Source: RI-153 sp963721725
GTDB taxonomy: Bacteria > Chloroflexota > Anaerolineae > Caldilineales > Caldilineaceae
Direction of reading: 5' to 3'
NCBI GenBank assembly: GCA_963721725.1
Contig: CAVRLX010000010.1
Span: 62,001 to 126,000, forward strand
DNA length: 64,000 bases
The translations under genes and the position numbers were made by a program. Below the pieces are notes generated by a model that was given only the letters and a program-made list of their open reading frames with translations, was not told where the DNA came from and ran no database searches. The first letter of the stretch is position 1. Each line of letters opens with the position of its first letter. Of this stretch, positions 1 to 9,190 are shown piece by piece.

Positions 1-342
1 CTGGGCGTGATCCTCGATCAAAAAGGCATGCGCAACACCCATGCGCTACGCGTCTTTGTCAAGGGCGGCGGCTGTGGCGGGATGCAGTACGGCATGACCT
101 TTGACGAGAACGTGGGCGAGGCCGACGAAATCTACGAACAACCGGGTGGTCTGCGTGTGGTGGTGGATGCTACGAGCATGTTCTATGTTGGCGGTGCGAA
201 CATTGATTATGTGGATAATCTCATGGGTGGTGGCTTCCACATTGAGAACCCCAATGCCGTGAGTTCTTGCGGCTGTGGCAGCAGTTTCCGCACGGCTCAA
301 AGCCACAACGGCGAAGAGATGCCGAAGAGCTGCGGTCACTAA
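1..342 (+). CDS. A-type iron-sulfur carrier protein (IscA/ErpA family), 5' end cut by window edge
   Basis: The reading frame is open from base 1, so the first residues lie outside the window; an internal GTG at 7 is in frame but would remove the usual N-terminal helix. The protein carries the family signature: a first conserved Cys in 'GGGCGGMQYGM' and a C-terminal CxC in 'SSCGCGSSF'. These three cysteines bind the Fe-S cluster or iron that is handed to apo-proteins in the cytoplasm. The tail 'KSCGH' adds one more Cys. A NifU-domain gene follows 110 bases downstream, which fits an Fe-S assembly pair serving the many radical SAM enzymes nearby. The family call is firm; the IscA versus ErpA subtype is not decided. 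Confidence 0.9.
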   Translation: MGVILDQKGMRNTHALRVFVKGGGCGGMQYGMTFDENVGEADEIYEQPGGLRVVVDATSMFYVGGANIDYVDNLMGGGFHIENPNAVSSCGCGSSFRTAQSHNGEEMPKSCGH

Positions 343-361
343 ATTGACGTAAGTAACAAGC

Positions 362-395
362 CAGGGCGAGGGCGCTTTATGTGTCCCTCGCCCTG
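362..395 (+). terminator. Hairpin terminator after the A-type carrier
   Basis: An 11-bp perfect stem (CAGGGCGAGGG at 362-372 with CCCTCGCCCTG at 385-395) has a 12-nt loop and is followed by a modest T-rich run (gatcttgttt). It sits 20 bases after the stop codon. Confidence 0.6.
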
Positions 396-452
396 ATCTT
401 GTTTACCGTATCTGTTTGCAGCCGATTGACGATTAAATCACGGGACTGAATT

Positions 453-764
453 ATGAATTTTCTTAACAGTGCCAAGAAACAAGGCACATCTCCTTTATCT
501 GAACGCATTCAAAGTGTGCTGGATGGCTATCGCCCTACACTTTATATGGACGGCGGCGATGTACAGTTGCTCAAAGTGGATGAAAAAGGGATTGCCCATG
601 TGAAGATGTTGGGGGCATGTATTGATTGTCCGATTAGCTTGCTGACGATGAAATTAGGCATTCAACGTCTACTTAAGGAAAATTTTAGCGAAATCACCGG
701 CGTCCATGCCATCACCGATATTGATATTTCGGCGCTCTATAACCGACCGCAGCCCTCTACGTAA
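453..764 (+). CDS. NifU-like C-terminal domain protein (Fe-S scaffold/carrier)
   Basis: This 103-residue protein consists almost only of the NifU C-terminal (Nfu) domain. The CxxC cluster-binding motif 'GACIDCP' places Cys at residues 56 and 59, followed by the typical 'S.LTMK.GIQRLLKE' helix. Such proteins assemble or deliver 4Fe-4S clusters in the cytoplasm. It follows an A-type carrier gene and precedes a rhodanese, so the three may serve sulfur/Fe-S metabolism, although the hairpin at 362-395 suggests separate transcription. The start ATG at 453 has only a weak upstream purine stretch. Confidence 0.88.
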   Translation: MNFLNSAKKQGTSPLSERIQSVLDGYRPTLYMDGGDVQLLKVDEKGIAHVKMLGACIDCPISLLTMKLGIQRLLKENFSEITGVHAITDIDISALYNRPQPST

Positions 765-914
765 TCCATAAGCCGCGCCACAAAGGAACATTTTTTGCTC
801 TTTGAAAAATCTCCTTGTGCTGTTGCGAAGTATAACAATGTCGGTTCGAGTGGGTAATGGCAGTCCCACGGCTGTCCTGTTATCAATCCCATGTTTCTGT
901 GAAAAGAGATCGCA

Positions 915-1274
915 ATGCCAAACCCCTATGGCGCGCCCGAAATTTCCGCGCAAACAGTGGCCCAGAAGTTAGCCGATGGTGATCCCGTGCTTTTGTTGGA
1001 TGTACGCGAGCCGCACGAATTAGCCAGCGCCAGCCTGCCCGAAGGCACATTTCAACTGGTTCCCTTAAGCGACTTGTCAAACCGTCAACTGGCTGCTTTG
1101 CCCGAAGCTGCCCAGGATCACGACGCAGAAATCGTAGTTTTCTGCCATCACGGGATGCGCAGTGCCCAAGTTACGGCTTGGCTACGCCAGCAAGGCTGGG
1201 CCAACGTGGTCAGCATGGCTGGCGGCATTGATGCCTATGCCCGTGAAGTAGATGCCTCGGTGGGGACGTATTAG
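915..1274 (+). CDS. Single-domain rhodanese-like sulfurtransferase
   Basis: The 119-residue protein is one rhodanese domain. It has the 'LLDVREPHE' motif near residues 27-35 and the active-site loop 'CHHGMRS' with the catalytic Cys at residue 77, which would carry the persulfide. The length is normal for GlpE/PspE-like single-domain forms and there is no signal peptide, so a cytoplasmic sulfur-transfer role is likely. The Fe-S genes upstream make a sulfur-handling context plausible. The physiological donor and acceptor cannot be read from the sequence. Confidence 0.9.
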   Translation: MPNPYGAPEISAQTVAQKLADGDPVLLLDVREPHELASASLPEGTFQLVPLSDLSNRQLAALPEAAQDHDAEIVVFCHHGMRSAQVTAWLRQQGWANVVSMAGGIDAYAREVDASVGTY

Positions 1275-1372
1275 CCATTTGTGACTTTTGGTCTTGGGCA
1301 ATCCTTCCCAACAACGTAGACTAATCGTCTAGGAGGGATCCGGTGAATTATTCTAAGATCTCTCATACTTAT

Positions 1373-1401
1373 TTGGGTCATGCCCTGCCCTATGATACAC
1401 T
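1373..1401 (+). promoter_or_regulatory. Possible sigma70-type promoter for the radical SAM cluster
   Basis: TTGGGT at 1373-1378 and TACACT at 1396-1401 are separated by 17 bases and lie about 130 bases before the proposed start of the first radical SAM gene. The -35 box is imperfect. Confidence 0.3.
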
Positions 1402-1530
1402 GTTGCATCAGCACGGTTGCTGAGTATAGAGTTACTGTACCCTAAACCCAATTTGTATTTATCAGCTTTTTTCGTGGGCAGCTTGGCCCACCATGGGGAA
1501 TCTACTATTCCCATCCAGAGGAGGAATCCG

Positions 1531-3024
<1,494 letters not shown>

Positions 3025-3029
3025 GCCGT

Positions 3030-3281
3030 ATGCCTACACTACTCATCAAACATGGCTGGCGTTTCTATTTCTATGCCAACGAAAGGAATGAGCCAGCCCA
3101 TGTTCATGTGGAGAAAGGCAACATTGAATGCAAATACTGGCTGAAGCCTGATCTTTATGACGTTGAAGAGGTATATGCTTACAATTTGAGTCCAAGTGCT
3201 CGTCGACAAGTCCGCCGCCTTTTGTTTGAAAACTTTGACTATTTTGTTGAGGAATATCAAAAAACACATGGACGTTCATGA
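3030..3281 (+). CDS. DUF4160 family protein (putative TA-like pair, first gene)
   Basis: This 83-residue protein matches the DUF4160 pattern: an N-terminal 'GWRFYFYANERNEPAHVHVEK' type segment (Trp/Phe-rich, then H-V-H-V-E) and a short helical tail. DUF4160 genes are commonly followed by DUF2442 genes, as here, and such pairs are discussed as toxin-antitoxin-like; that role is from family context, not shown by sequence. It starts 5 bases after the radical SAM gene and overlaps the next gene by 14 bases, so all three would be co-transcribed. Confidence 0.8.
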   Translation: MPTLLIKHGWRFYFYANERNEPAHVHVEKGNIECKYWLKPDLYDVEEVYAYNLSPSARRQVRRLLFENFDYFVEEYQKTHGRS

Positions 3282-3552
3282 GAAGTTTCATGAGGTAGCG
3301 TCTGTCCGTACAGATGAAAGCTTCCTGTATTTGTCGGTAGACGGTCAATCCTATCGAGTGGCATGGAGCCATTGTGCAAATTCTCTGGTAGAGGCATCCC
3401 CTATGGAGCGCGTCCTGATCCAGGTTTCACCGGCTGGCTATGGGCTGCACTGGCCGTTGATTGATGAAGACCTGGCCATTGAACCACTGCTTCGGCAGGC
3501 GGAACTATTGACGGGAGAAAACAACGCAGAGCTAGTCACTGCGTCATCATAA
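3268..3552 (+). CDS. DUF2442 family protein (putative TA-like pair, second gene)
   Basis: A 94-residue DUF2442-type protein with 'W.H....L..ASP.ER......P.GYGLHWPLIDEDLAIEPLL' organisation; the 'GLHWPLIDEDL' stretch is the most recognisable piece. The ATG at 3268 lies inside the DUF4160 gene (14-base overlap), implying translational coupling. The frame is open upstream to 3196, but those residues overlap DUF4160 coding sequence and are unlikely to be used. The function is unknown; the constant DUF4160 partner suggests a two-component module. Confidence 0.78.
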   Translation: MDVHEKFHEVASVRTDESFLYLSVDGQSYRVAWSHCANSLVEASPMERVLIQVSPAGYGLHWPLIDEDLAIEPLLRQAELLTGENNAELVTASS

Positions 3553-3640
3553 TGTGGTGATTAGGTGTAACTGAACTTTCTAACAATATCTGCCGGGTTA
3601 TTACCTTTATTTATGTTTAGCAAAGTGAGTGCAAAATAGC

Positions 3641-5113
3641 ATGCGTATTATTCTTGCCAGCCCTGAAGCCAAAGTCTGGAGCGCCCGTAAGCATATCCCC
3701 CTGGGTTTGGGCTATTTGGCGGCCATCCTGCGCGAAGATGGACATGATGTCATCATCTTTGATGCAGCCGTGGAAGATGTGGGCGTCGATTACTATCTCG
3801 ACTTGGCCGAGGAACAAGGCCACCCCTATGACATGATCGGCGTCACCGCCACCACGCCGTTGATTCAAGAGGCGTGGGAGATGGCGGCGCTGTGCAAGCA
3901 GCGTGGGCTGATCACCGTGCTGGGTGGGCCACACCTGACCATTATGCCGCTGGAATCGTTGGGCGCGCCCCACGATCAATATGTGGACTATATTTTCAAG
4001 GGTGAATCCGAGTATAGCATTCTCGAGTTGGTGAATACCCTAGAAGCGGGCAAAGAGCCGGGCTTGATCCCCGGTATCGGCTTCCGGCGCAACGGCGAGA
4101 TTGTCTCCAGCCCCGAAAGCCCCATGATCCCGGATCTGGATGAGTTGCCCTTTCCGGCCCACGATCTATTTAAGATTGACCGCTACACTAACTTGCAGCC
4201 CCTCACCGATGGGCTGGATCCGCATGCACGTAGCTTTACGATCTTGACCAGCCGCGGTTGCCCGTATAAGTGCACCTTCTGCTCCAAGCCTGTAACCGGC
4301 GACACATGGCGGGCACGCTCGGTGGAGAGCGTGGTGCAGGAGTGGAAGTGGCTGGTCAAAGGGTTGGGGGCCACCGAAATCGGCGTCACCGACGATATCT
4401 GGAATTTGAAACTGCCGCGTGCCAAAGAACTTTGCCGCCGCCTGATCGAAGAGGGGCTGAATACTGTGCCTTGGGTCACAGTACATGGCATGAAGGTGAA
4501 CCACACGGATCTGGAACTCTTTCAGTTGATGAAGGCCACGGGCTGCAAGCGTGTGGGCTTCGGCGTGGAAAACGGCGACGAGGCCATGTTGCGCAACGTC
4601 ATCCGCAAAGGCCAAACTGTGGACATGGTGCGCGAGGGCTTCAAAAATGCCAAAGCCGCCGGTCTGCAAACCATGGGTTTCTTTATCTTTGGCATGCCCG
4701 GCGACAATGAAGAGACCATGGAAAAGACAATTCAACTGGCCCTGGAACTTGATCCCGATCTAGCGAACTTTATGCTGGCTGCGCCCTTCCCCGGCACAGT
4801 GATGTACGATCAGATCATGGACGGCGGGCAGGTCTTCGCCAACAACTGGACCGACTTTGCCATCCACGAGCAGAAGGCGCGCTTCACCATGCACGACGGC
4901 AAATATGATCCTGACCTGGTGGTAAAGAAGTGGCGCGAGGCTTATCGCCGCTTCTATCTTTATCGCCCGGAGCGAGTGTGGGAAAAGATGACGTTCAAGG
5001 AAAACTGGACGAACATCCCCAACACGGTGGCGCAGATCAAGCGCTTCTTTATCGGCAGCAAAGATCAGACGTCCGACACCATCGGCGCTTCGCCAAAAAA
5101 AGTCGTGGCGTAA
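3641..5113 (+). CDS. B12-binding domain radical SAM protein (second of a tandem pair)
   Basis: This 490-residue paralogue of the gene at 1531 has the same layout: a Rossmann-like B12-binding domain at residues 1-150 ('LGLGYLAAIL', 'VLGGPHLTIMPLE') and a radical SAM domain with CxxxCxxC in 'SRGCPYKCTFCS' (Cys 207, 211, 214). Both paralogues share the unusual linker 'DRYTNLQP' just before the cluster motif and an 'EQKAR' plus 'W..EAYRRFYL' tail. This points to tandem duplication and related substrates. I chose ATG 3641 because the protein then begins at the first Rossmann strand; an in-frame GTG at 3629 is the alternative. A strong terminator follows. Confidence 0.88.
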   Translation: MRIILASPEAKVWSARKHIPLGLGYLAAILREDGHDVIIFDAAVEDVGVDYYLDLAEEQGHPYDMIGVTATTPLIQEAWEMAALCKQRGLITVLGGPHLTIMPLESLGAPHDQYVDYIFKGESEYSILELVNTLEAGKEPGLIPGIGFRRNGEIVSSPESPMIPDLDELPFPAHDLFKIDRYTNLQPLTDGLDPHARSFTILTSRGCPYKCTFCSKPVTGDTWRARSVESVVQEWKWLVKGLGATEIGVTDDIWNLKLPRAKELCRRLIEEGLNTVPWVTVHGMKVNHTDLELFQLMKATGCKRVGFGVENGDEAMLRNVIRKGQTVDMVREGFKNAKAAGLQTMGFFIFGMPGDNEETMEKTIQLALELDPDLANFMLAAPFPGTVMYDQIMDGGQVFANNWTDFAIHEQKARFTMHDGKYDPDLVVKKWREAYRRFYLYRPERVWEKMTFKENWTNIPNTVAQIKRFFIGSKDQTSDTIGASPKKVVA

Positions 5114-5158
5114 CACAGTTTCGGCGCAGCCGAACACGACACAGAATTGAACGCAAAC

Positions 5159-5194
5159 GGCCCGCCTGTGTCGTACTCTGGGCGGGCCTTTTTT
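5159..5194 (+). terminator. Rho-independent terminator after the second radical SAM gene
   Basis: GGCCCGCC (5159-5166) pairs with GGCGGGCC (5181-5188) across a 14-nt loop and is followed directly by six Ts (5189-5194). It ends the upstream unit just before the VapBC-like pair. Confidence 0.8.
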
Positions 5195-5212
5195 ATGGGT
5201 AAGGAGGAAGGA

Positions 5213-5539
5213 ATGGCTGTCATCCAGGTCCATATTCCAGAAAAATTATGGGCACGGTTGCAACAAACCGGGCGTCCTGTGGAGGATATTGTGGTAGAAG
5301 TTTTGGAAAAGAGCTTTGAAAATTCTCCAGATCAAGAGAAAACTTTCGCTAGAGAAAACGTTGTGCGCCGTTTAATAGAATCGGGAACTGTAGTTTCACC
5401 GGCCGCATGGGATGATGACTACGCAGCGGCTTGGCTAGCTCGCCCAGAGGATGAACGGAGAGCTTTGATCGTAGAAATGGAGCAAGAATGGCACCCTGGT
5501 TCACTGGCGACCAAAATTGTCTCTGAAGGACGTCGATAA
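5213..5539 (+). CDS. Putative antitoxin of a VapBC-like pair
   Basis: The 108-residue protein begins 'MAVIQVHIPEKLWARL', resembling the N-terminal strand and helix of small DNA-binding antitoxins, followed by an acidic, helical C-terminal half. A strong AAGGAGGAAGG ribosome binding site (5201-5211) fixes the ATG at 5213; the frame is open further upstream through the terminator, which is not coding. It ends 3 bases before a PIN-domain gene, the classical antitoxin-toxin order. The family name is uncertain and the antitoxin role rests on position. Confidence 0.65.
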   Translation: MAVIQVHIPEKLWARLQQTGRPVEDIVVEVLEKSFENSPDQEKTFARENVVRRLIESGTVVSPAAWDDDYAAAWLARPEDERRALIVEMEQEWHPGSLATKIVSEGRR

Positions 5540-5542
5540 TCT

Positions 5543-6016
5543 GTGTCTACCCTATTTCTAGACAGCAGTGCGATTGTTAAGTATTACTACAGCGAAGAAG
5601 GATCCACTTGGGTGCGTAGTACTGTCAATAGCAAGACGAATGTCTGTGTGATTTCTCAAATCGCTGTTGTTGAAGTGGCCGCAGCCTTTGCACAGATCCA
5701 ACGGAATACGCCAATGGGCAAAAAACGCATGACTGAGATGTACGAACATTTTCGGGGTGACCTGCGCCAGGGCATATTTTTAGCCCGTGCGCTGGATGAA
5801 AATGTGCTTACACTTGCTGCTGATCTTGCCCTGCGCCAAGCGTTAAAGGGATATGACGCAGTTCAGGTTGCATCAGCACTGCTCGTGAAATCGCTCATTC
5901 AAGACACAAGTTTAGTTTTCATCAGCGGTGATCAACAGATGCTTCGCGCTGCCAGGCTAGAAGGACTAGCCACAGACGATCCCGATGATCACACTGACGA
6001 AGATCGGCAACGATAA
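5543..6016 (+). CDS. PIN-domain ribonuclease (VapC-like toxin)
   Basis: This 157-residue protein opens with 'TLFLDSSAIVKYY'. It supplies the four acidic residues expected of PIN nucleases: Asp7, Glu44 ('VVEVAAAFA'), Asp105 ('GYDAVQVAS') and Asp130 ('FISGDQQM'). VapC proteins cleave tRNA or rRNA unless held by the cognate antitoxin. The GTG start lies 3 bases after the antitoxin gene, and only 3 bases separate its stop from the next radical SAM gene, so the latter is probably read from the same transcript. Confidence 0.85.
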   Translation: MSTLFLDSSAIVKYYYSEEGSTWVRSTVNSKTNVCVISQIAVVEVAAAFAQIQRNTPMGKKRMTEMYEHFRGDLRQGIFLARALDENVLTLAADLALRQALKGYDAVQVASALLVKSLIQDTSLVFISGDQQMLRAARLEGLATDDPDDHTDEDRQR

Positions 6017-6019
6017 TAG

Positions 6020-7099
6020 ATGATCGGACTCATTCCCAAACTCCCCCTCTACTGGGCCTTTCGAGCCTTTGGCTGGCCTGCCGTGAAACCCTTCTCGGTG
6101 GTGGTCAGCGTCAGCTTTCGCTGTAACAGCAAGTGCCGCACGTGTGACGTGTGGCGCAAACCCAACGACGACATGACCGTGGAGGAGTGGGACAAGGTTT
6201 TTCAAAAATTGGGTACGTCACCCTTTTATATTACCTTTACGGGGGGCGAACCCTTCTTGCGCAAAGATCTCGACGAAATGGTGATCAGCGCGTATAAGCA
6301 TTGCCAGCCCGAAGTGATCACCATTCCCACCAACGGCATGTTGGGCGACCGTGTGATCGAGTCGGTGGATCGCATGTGCCGGGAGTGCCCAAAGAGCAGC
6401 ATCGGCATCAACTTAAGCCTGGACGGCATCGGCGATGAGCACGACGACATCCGCGGCGTGGAGGGCAACTGGGATCTCTCGATGAAGACGTGGGCACGCC
6501 TGAAAGAGCTTCAGAAAACCCACAAAAATCTGGTGTTGACGGTCCACACGGTGATCAGCCGCTTTAACGCCCACCGTTTCAAGGCGATCCAGGAAGGGCT
6601 GAAATTTCTGGAGCCAGACAGCTACATCACCGAAGTGGCCGAGGAGCGTGTCGAGTTGGACACTATGGGTTGGGGCATTACCCCGCGCCCGGATGATTAC
6701 GACGAGATCGCCGACTTTCTGAGCCAGCAGGCACGCCAAACGCCCGCCCGTGGCATTGCAAAATTTACACAAGCCTTTCGGGCACAGTACTATCAAATGG
6801 CGAAGCGGGTGCTACACGAGCGTGATCAGATCATCCCGTGCTATGCGGGCTGGGCCAGCGCCCACATTGCGCCCAATGGCGATCTGTGGAGTTGCTGCAT
6901 CCGTGCCGAGGCGGTGGGCAATCTGCGACAGCACGATTATGACATTACCCCGATCTGGCGCGGACAGGCCATGCAACAACTGCGCGGTAGCATTAAGCGC
7001 AAAGAGTGTGCGTGCCCCATGGCGAACGCCAGCTATGCTAATATGCTATTACACCCGCCCACGGTGGCAAAGGTGTCTCTGGATGTGTTGAAGGGTTAG
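6020..7099 (+). CDS. Radical SAM protein with SPASM-like C-terminal cysteines
   Basis: The 359-residue protein has CxxxCxxC near the N-terminus ('FRCNSKCRTCDVW', Cys 35, 39, 42) and 'TFTGGEPFLRKDL', the GGE motif that binds SAM. The C-terminal third has additional Cys ('IIPCYAGW', 'LWSCCIRAE', 'KECACPM') typical of SPASM/twitch auxiliary cluster domains. Unlike its neighbours it has no B12-binding domain. SPASM enzymes often modify peptides or mature proteins, but some act on small molecules or sugars. The first 25 residues are hydrophobic/aromatic. It lies 3 bases after the VapC-like gene. The substrate is not evident. Confidence 0.85.
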   Translation: MIGLIPKLPLYWAFRAFGWPAVKPFSVVVSVSFRCNSKCRTCDVWRKPNDDMTVEEWDKVFQKLGTSPFYITFTGGEPFLRKDLDEMVISAYKHCQPEVITIPTNGMLGDRVIESVDRMCRECPKSSIGINLSLDGIGDEHDDIRGVEGNWDLSMKTWARLKELQKTHKNLVLTVHTVISRFNAHRFKAIQEGLKFLEPDSYITEVAEERVELDTMGWGITPRPDDYDEIADFLSQQARQTPARGIAKFTQAFRAQYYQMAKRVLHERDQIIPCYAGWASAHIAPNGDLWSCCIRAEAVGNLRQHDYDITPIWRGQAMQQLRGSIKRKECACPMANASYANMLLHPPTVAKVSLDVLKG

Positions 7100-7172
7100 C
7101 AGGCGGCAGCTTGCAAGTTTGCATGTGTAATCTGCCACTTGTTCTTTAAATTCTTGATGGAGGAAGTATCCA

Positions 7173-8582
7173 ATGAATTTTTCTTGGCCGTGGAGCCAAA
7201 AGCGCAAGGCTGAGATTGTCTGGTTGGACTTAGGCGATCTGGGCGATCTGGTGCATCCCAACGGGCCGCACGAACAGTGGCAAGATCATGGGCTGGGGTT
7301 GCTGCGCACAATTTTGCACGAGAACGGCATTGAAACTGACATTCTGTCGACACGCGCCGTCACCTCGTGGGAGCAACTGGCGAAACAGTTGCCCGGCTAC
7401 AAAATGCTCTTAATGAATGTGCGCAGCTATACCTTTCCGGTGGCGCTAAAGGCAGCCCAGATCTTTAAGGAGATTAACCCCACGGGGCTGGTGATGGCTG
7501 GGGGCATGCACGCCACAGTTGCGCCCAACGAAATGGAAGCCGTGGCCGAGTTCGACAAGATCTGCAAAGGCCCCGGCGAAGCGGTGATTGTCGATCTGGT
7601 GCGCGATCCCGACGCCTTCCAGCGCGTTTTCACGGGCAAAGGCGCGAAGTCGATGGCAGACTGGCCTATGATCAACCGTGAACTGTGGCCCAAGCCAGCC
7701 CATCGCAAACTGCGCCGCAAGTTCAACTGGCCCATGGAGCCAGAATGTGGCTGGGGGCCGCCGCCAGTGGCGACGATTATCACCAGCCGGGTCTGTCCGT
7801 GGCAGTGTGTTTTCTGCAACGAGGCGTCGTACATCCCCAACATGGGCCGCCGCCCGGTGGATGCTGTGATCGACGAGCTTAACATGTTGGACGAAAAATA
7901 TGGCGTCGGCTCAGTGGTGATCCACGACTCCATGTTCTTTCAAAACCCATCGTGGCTGAAGGAATGGGTGGAAAAATACCCACGACGCGCTAACAAAGTC
8001 TGGCCCTATTGGGCCGCCGGGCGCGCCGATACCGTGCGCCAATGGCCTGATCTCTTTGAAGCGCTGATCCGTGAGACCAATTGGAACCTGATTTCGATTG
8101 GCTTTGAATCGGGCAGCGACCGCATTTTGAAACTGCTCAACAAAGAGTGCGGCGAAGAGGACAACTATTTTGCCATCGACTTGCTCAATCGGATTGGCGA
8201 CGACATGGTGGCCGAGGGCAAAGAGCCGCCCAAGTTCTGGTCCAATATTATGTTGGGCATTCCCGGCGAAATGCCAGAAGATGCCTTTAAGACCATGCGT
8301 ATGTTGAAACGCATGAAGCGTGTCTTCCCGTCGATTTCGTACTATGCGCCCTATCCCGGTTCGGCGCTTGGCTTCCAGTTAATCGCCGAGGGCAAGAGCT
8401 TGATGAGCAATGACAACTATCACCGCTTCCCCGATGACGAAAAAGTCAAGGGGGTGGACTATCAGTTTTACCGGCGCTTGCTGGCCGGGGAGTTTGATGC
8501 CGAGGTCAACCAGGGGCTAAGCGACAGTGAACGCCACCGTGGCTATCAAGGGCTGTATGCCGAGGCGCTGGTGAAAGCGTAG
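7173..8582 (+). CDS. B12-binding domain radical SAM protein (third in cluster)
   Basis: The 469-residue protein has a B12-binding-like N-terminal domain (about residues 30-150; 'MLLMNVRSYTFPVAL', 'VMAGGMHATVAPNE') and a radical SAM core with CxxxCxxC in 'TSRVCPWQCVFCN' (Cys 208, 212, 215). It is clearly more diverged from the tandem pair at 1531/3641 and lacks their 'DRYTNLQP' linker. A GGAGG site 8 bases upstream supports ATG 7173. Ten bases after its stop begins a 68-residue gene, so the two are almost certainly co-expressed. The substrate is unknown; an anaerobic biosynthetic role is inferred from the family. Confidence 0.87.
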   Translation: MNFSWPWSQKRKAEIVWLDLGDLGDLVHPNGPHEQWQDHGLGLLRTILHENGIETDILSTRAVTSWEQLAKQLPGYKMLLMNVRSYTFPVALKAAQIFKEINPTGLVMAGGMHATVAPNEMEAVAEFDKICKGPGEAVIVDLVRDPDAFQRVFTGKGAKSMADWPMINRELWPKPAHRKLRRKFNWPMEPECGWGPPPVATIITSRVCPWQCVFCNEASYIPNMGRRPVDAVIDELNMLDEKYGVGSVVIHDSMFFQNPSWLKEWVEKYPRRANKVWPYWAAGRADTVRQWPDLFEALIRETNWNLISIGFESGSDRILKLLNKECGEEDNYFAIDLLNRIGDDMVAEGKEPPKFWSNIMLGIPGEMPEDAFKTMRMLKRMKRVFPSISYYAPYPGSALGFQLIAEGKSLMSNDNYHRFPDDEKVKGVDYQFYRRLLAGEFDAEVNQGLSDSERHRGYQGLYAEALVKA

Positions 8583-8592
8583 GGGGAGAACC

Positions 8593-8799
8593 ATGAGCAG
8601 TTTCTCAAATCCACACTTTATGTACCTGTTTGAGATGAAGAATGGCAAGAAAAAGCTGGCCTATGGCGAAAGCCCGGAGGAAGCACTTGCCATTCTGAAT
8701 ATTCGTCTGAGCGAGGCCGAGATGGCCGAGATCGATACTGGGCGCTTCGAGAAGATCAACCAGCGCAAACTGCAAGAGCATATCCACGAACTGGGGTAG
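8593..8799 (+). CDS. Small conserved-looking hypothetical protein next to radical SAM
   Basis: This 68-residue, charged, Cys-free protein has a GGGGGAG ribosome binding site and lies 10 bases after the third B12-radical SAM gene. It begins with a short aromatic segment ('HFMYLFEMKNGKKKLAYG'), followed by 'SPEEALAILNIRLSEAEMAEI' and a basic/acidic helix. I do not recognise a family. Position and size would allow a partner or regulatory subunit of the enzyme. It does not look like a ribosomal peptide precursor: no Gly-Gly or Cys-rich core is seen. Confidence 0.6.
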   Translation: MSSFSNPHFMYLFEMKNGKKKLAYGESPEEALAILNIRLSEAEMAEIDTGRFEKINQRKLQEHIHELG

Positions 8800-8817
8800 C
8801 CGATAGGAGGCGCGACG

Positions 8818-9129
8818 GTGAATTGGTTGCGACGCTGGAAAGAACCGACTCAATCTCAGCGACACATTCTAAATGCTCTGCGCCAGGGGTGGACGCTGAA
8901 ATCTCATCGCTATTTGGATGGCCGCAAACGCTATCAGCTTCATTCGCTCCAGGGTGAGCGTGTGGATCTGGTCGCTGCCGATGTTGATAAATTGGTGACA
9001 AGCGGTTGGATCCACAGCAACCAGAAATTTCCTGCGGCCACCTTTTTGCTCAGTGAGCGGGGTCGGGCGCTGTGTGACGGTGAAGTCGCTGGTAATCCGT
9101 TGGGATCGCAGCGCTTTTCTTCGGTCTAG
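8818..9129 (+). CDS. Hypothetical small protein, possibly winged-helix-like
   Basis: The 103-residue protein starts at GTG 8818 behind an AGGAGG site (8805-8810). 'SQRHILNALRQGWTLKSHRYLDGRKRY' followed by 'VDKLVTSGWI' and 'TFLLSERGRAL' has the feel of a winged helix (helix, recognition helix, beta wing, 'L...G...' tail), like phage or MarR-type small regulators. This is a structural guess only. It follows the 68-residue gene by 18 bases and would be the last gene of the radical SAM cluster. Confidence 0.55.
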   Translation: MNWLRRWKEPTQSQRHILNALRQGWTLKSHRYLDGRKRYQLHSLQGERVDLVAADVDKLVTSGWIHSNQKFPAATFLLSERGRALCDGEVAGNPLGSQRFSSV

Positions 9130-9190
9130 GCGATGAGGAGAACGGCTGGGAAAGCGGCCATCCCAGGCATATTGCCTGAGATGGTGCGCT

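Noticed and set aside
1275..1530. Cobalamin riboswitch upstream of the B12-radical SAM genes
   Set aside because: I looked here and before 3641, 7173, 11102 and 58249 for a B12-box and the surrounding helices and found none that I could support.
8593..8799. The 68-residue gene as a RiPP precursor peptide
   Set aside because: No Cys, Gly-Gly or repeat core and no leader-like break is seen; the sequence is evenly charged like a folded small protein.
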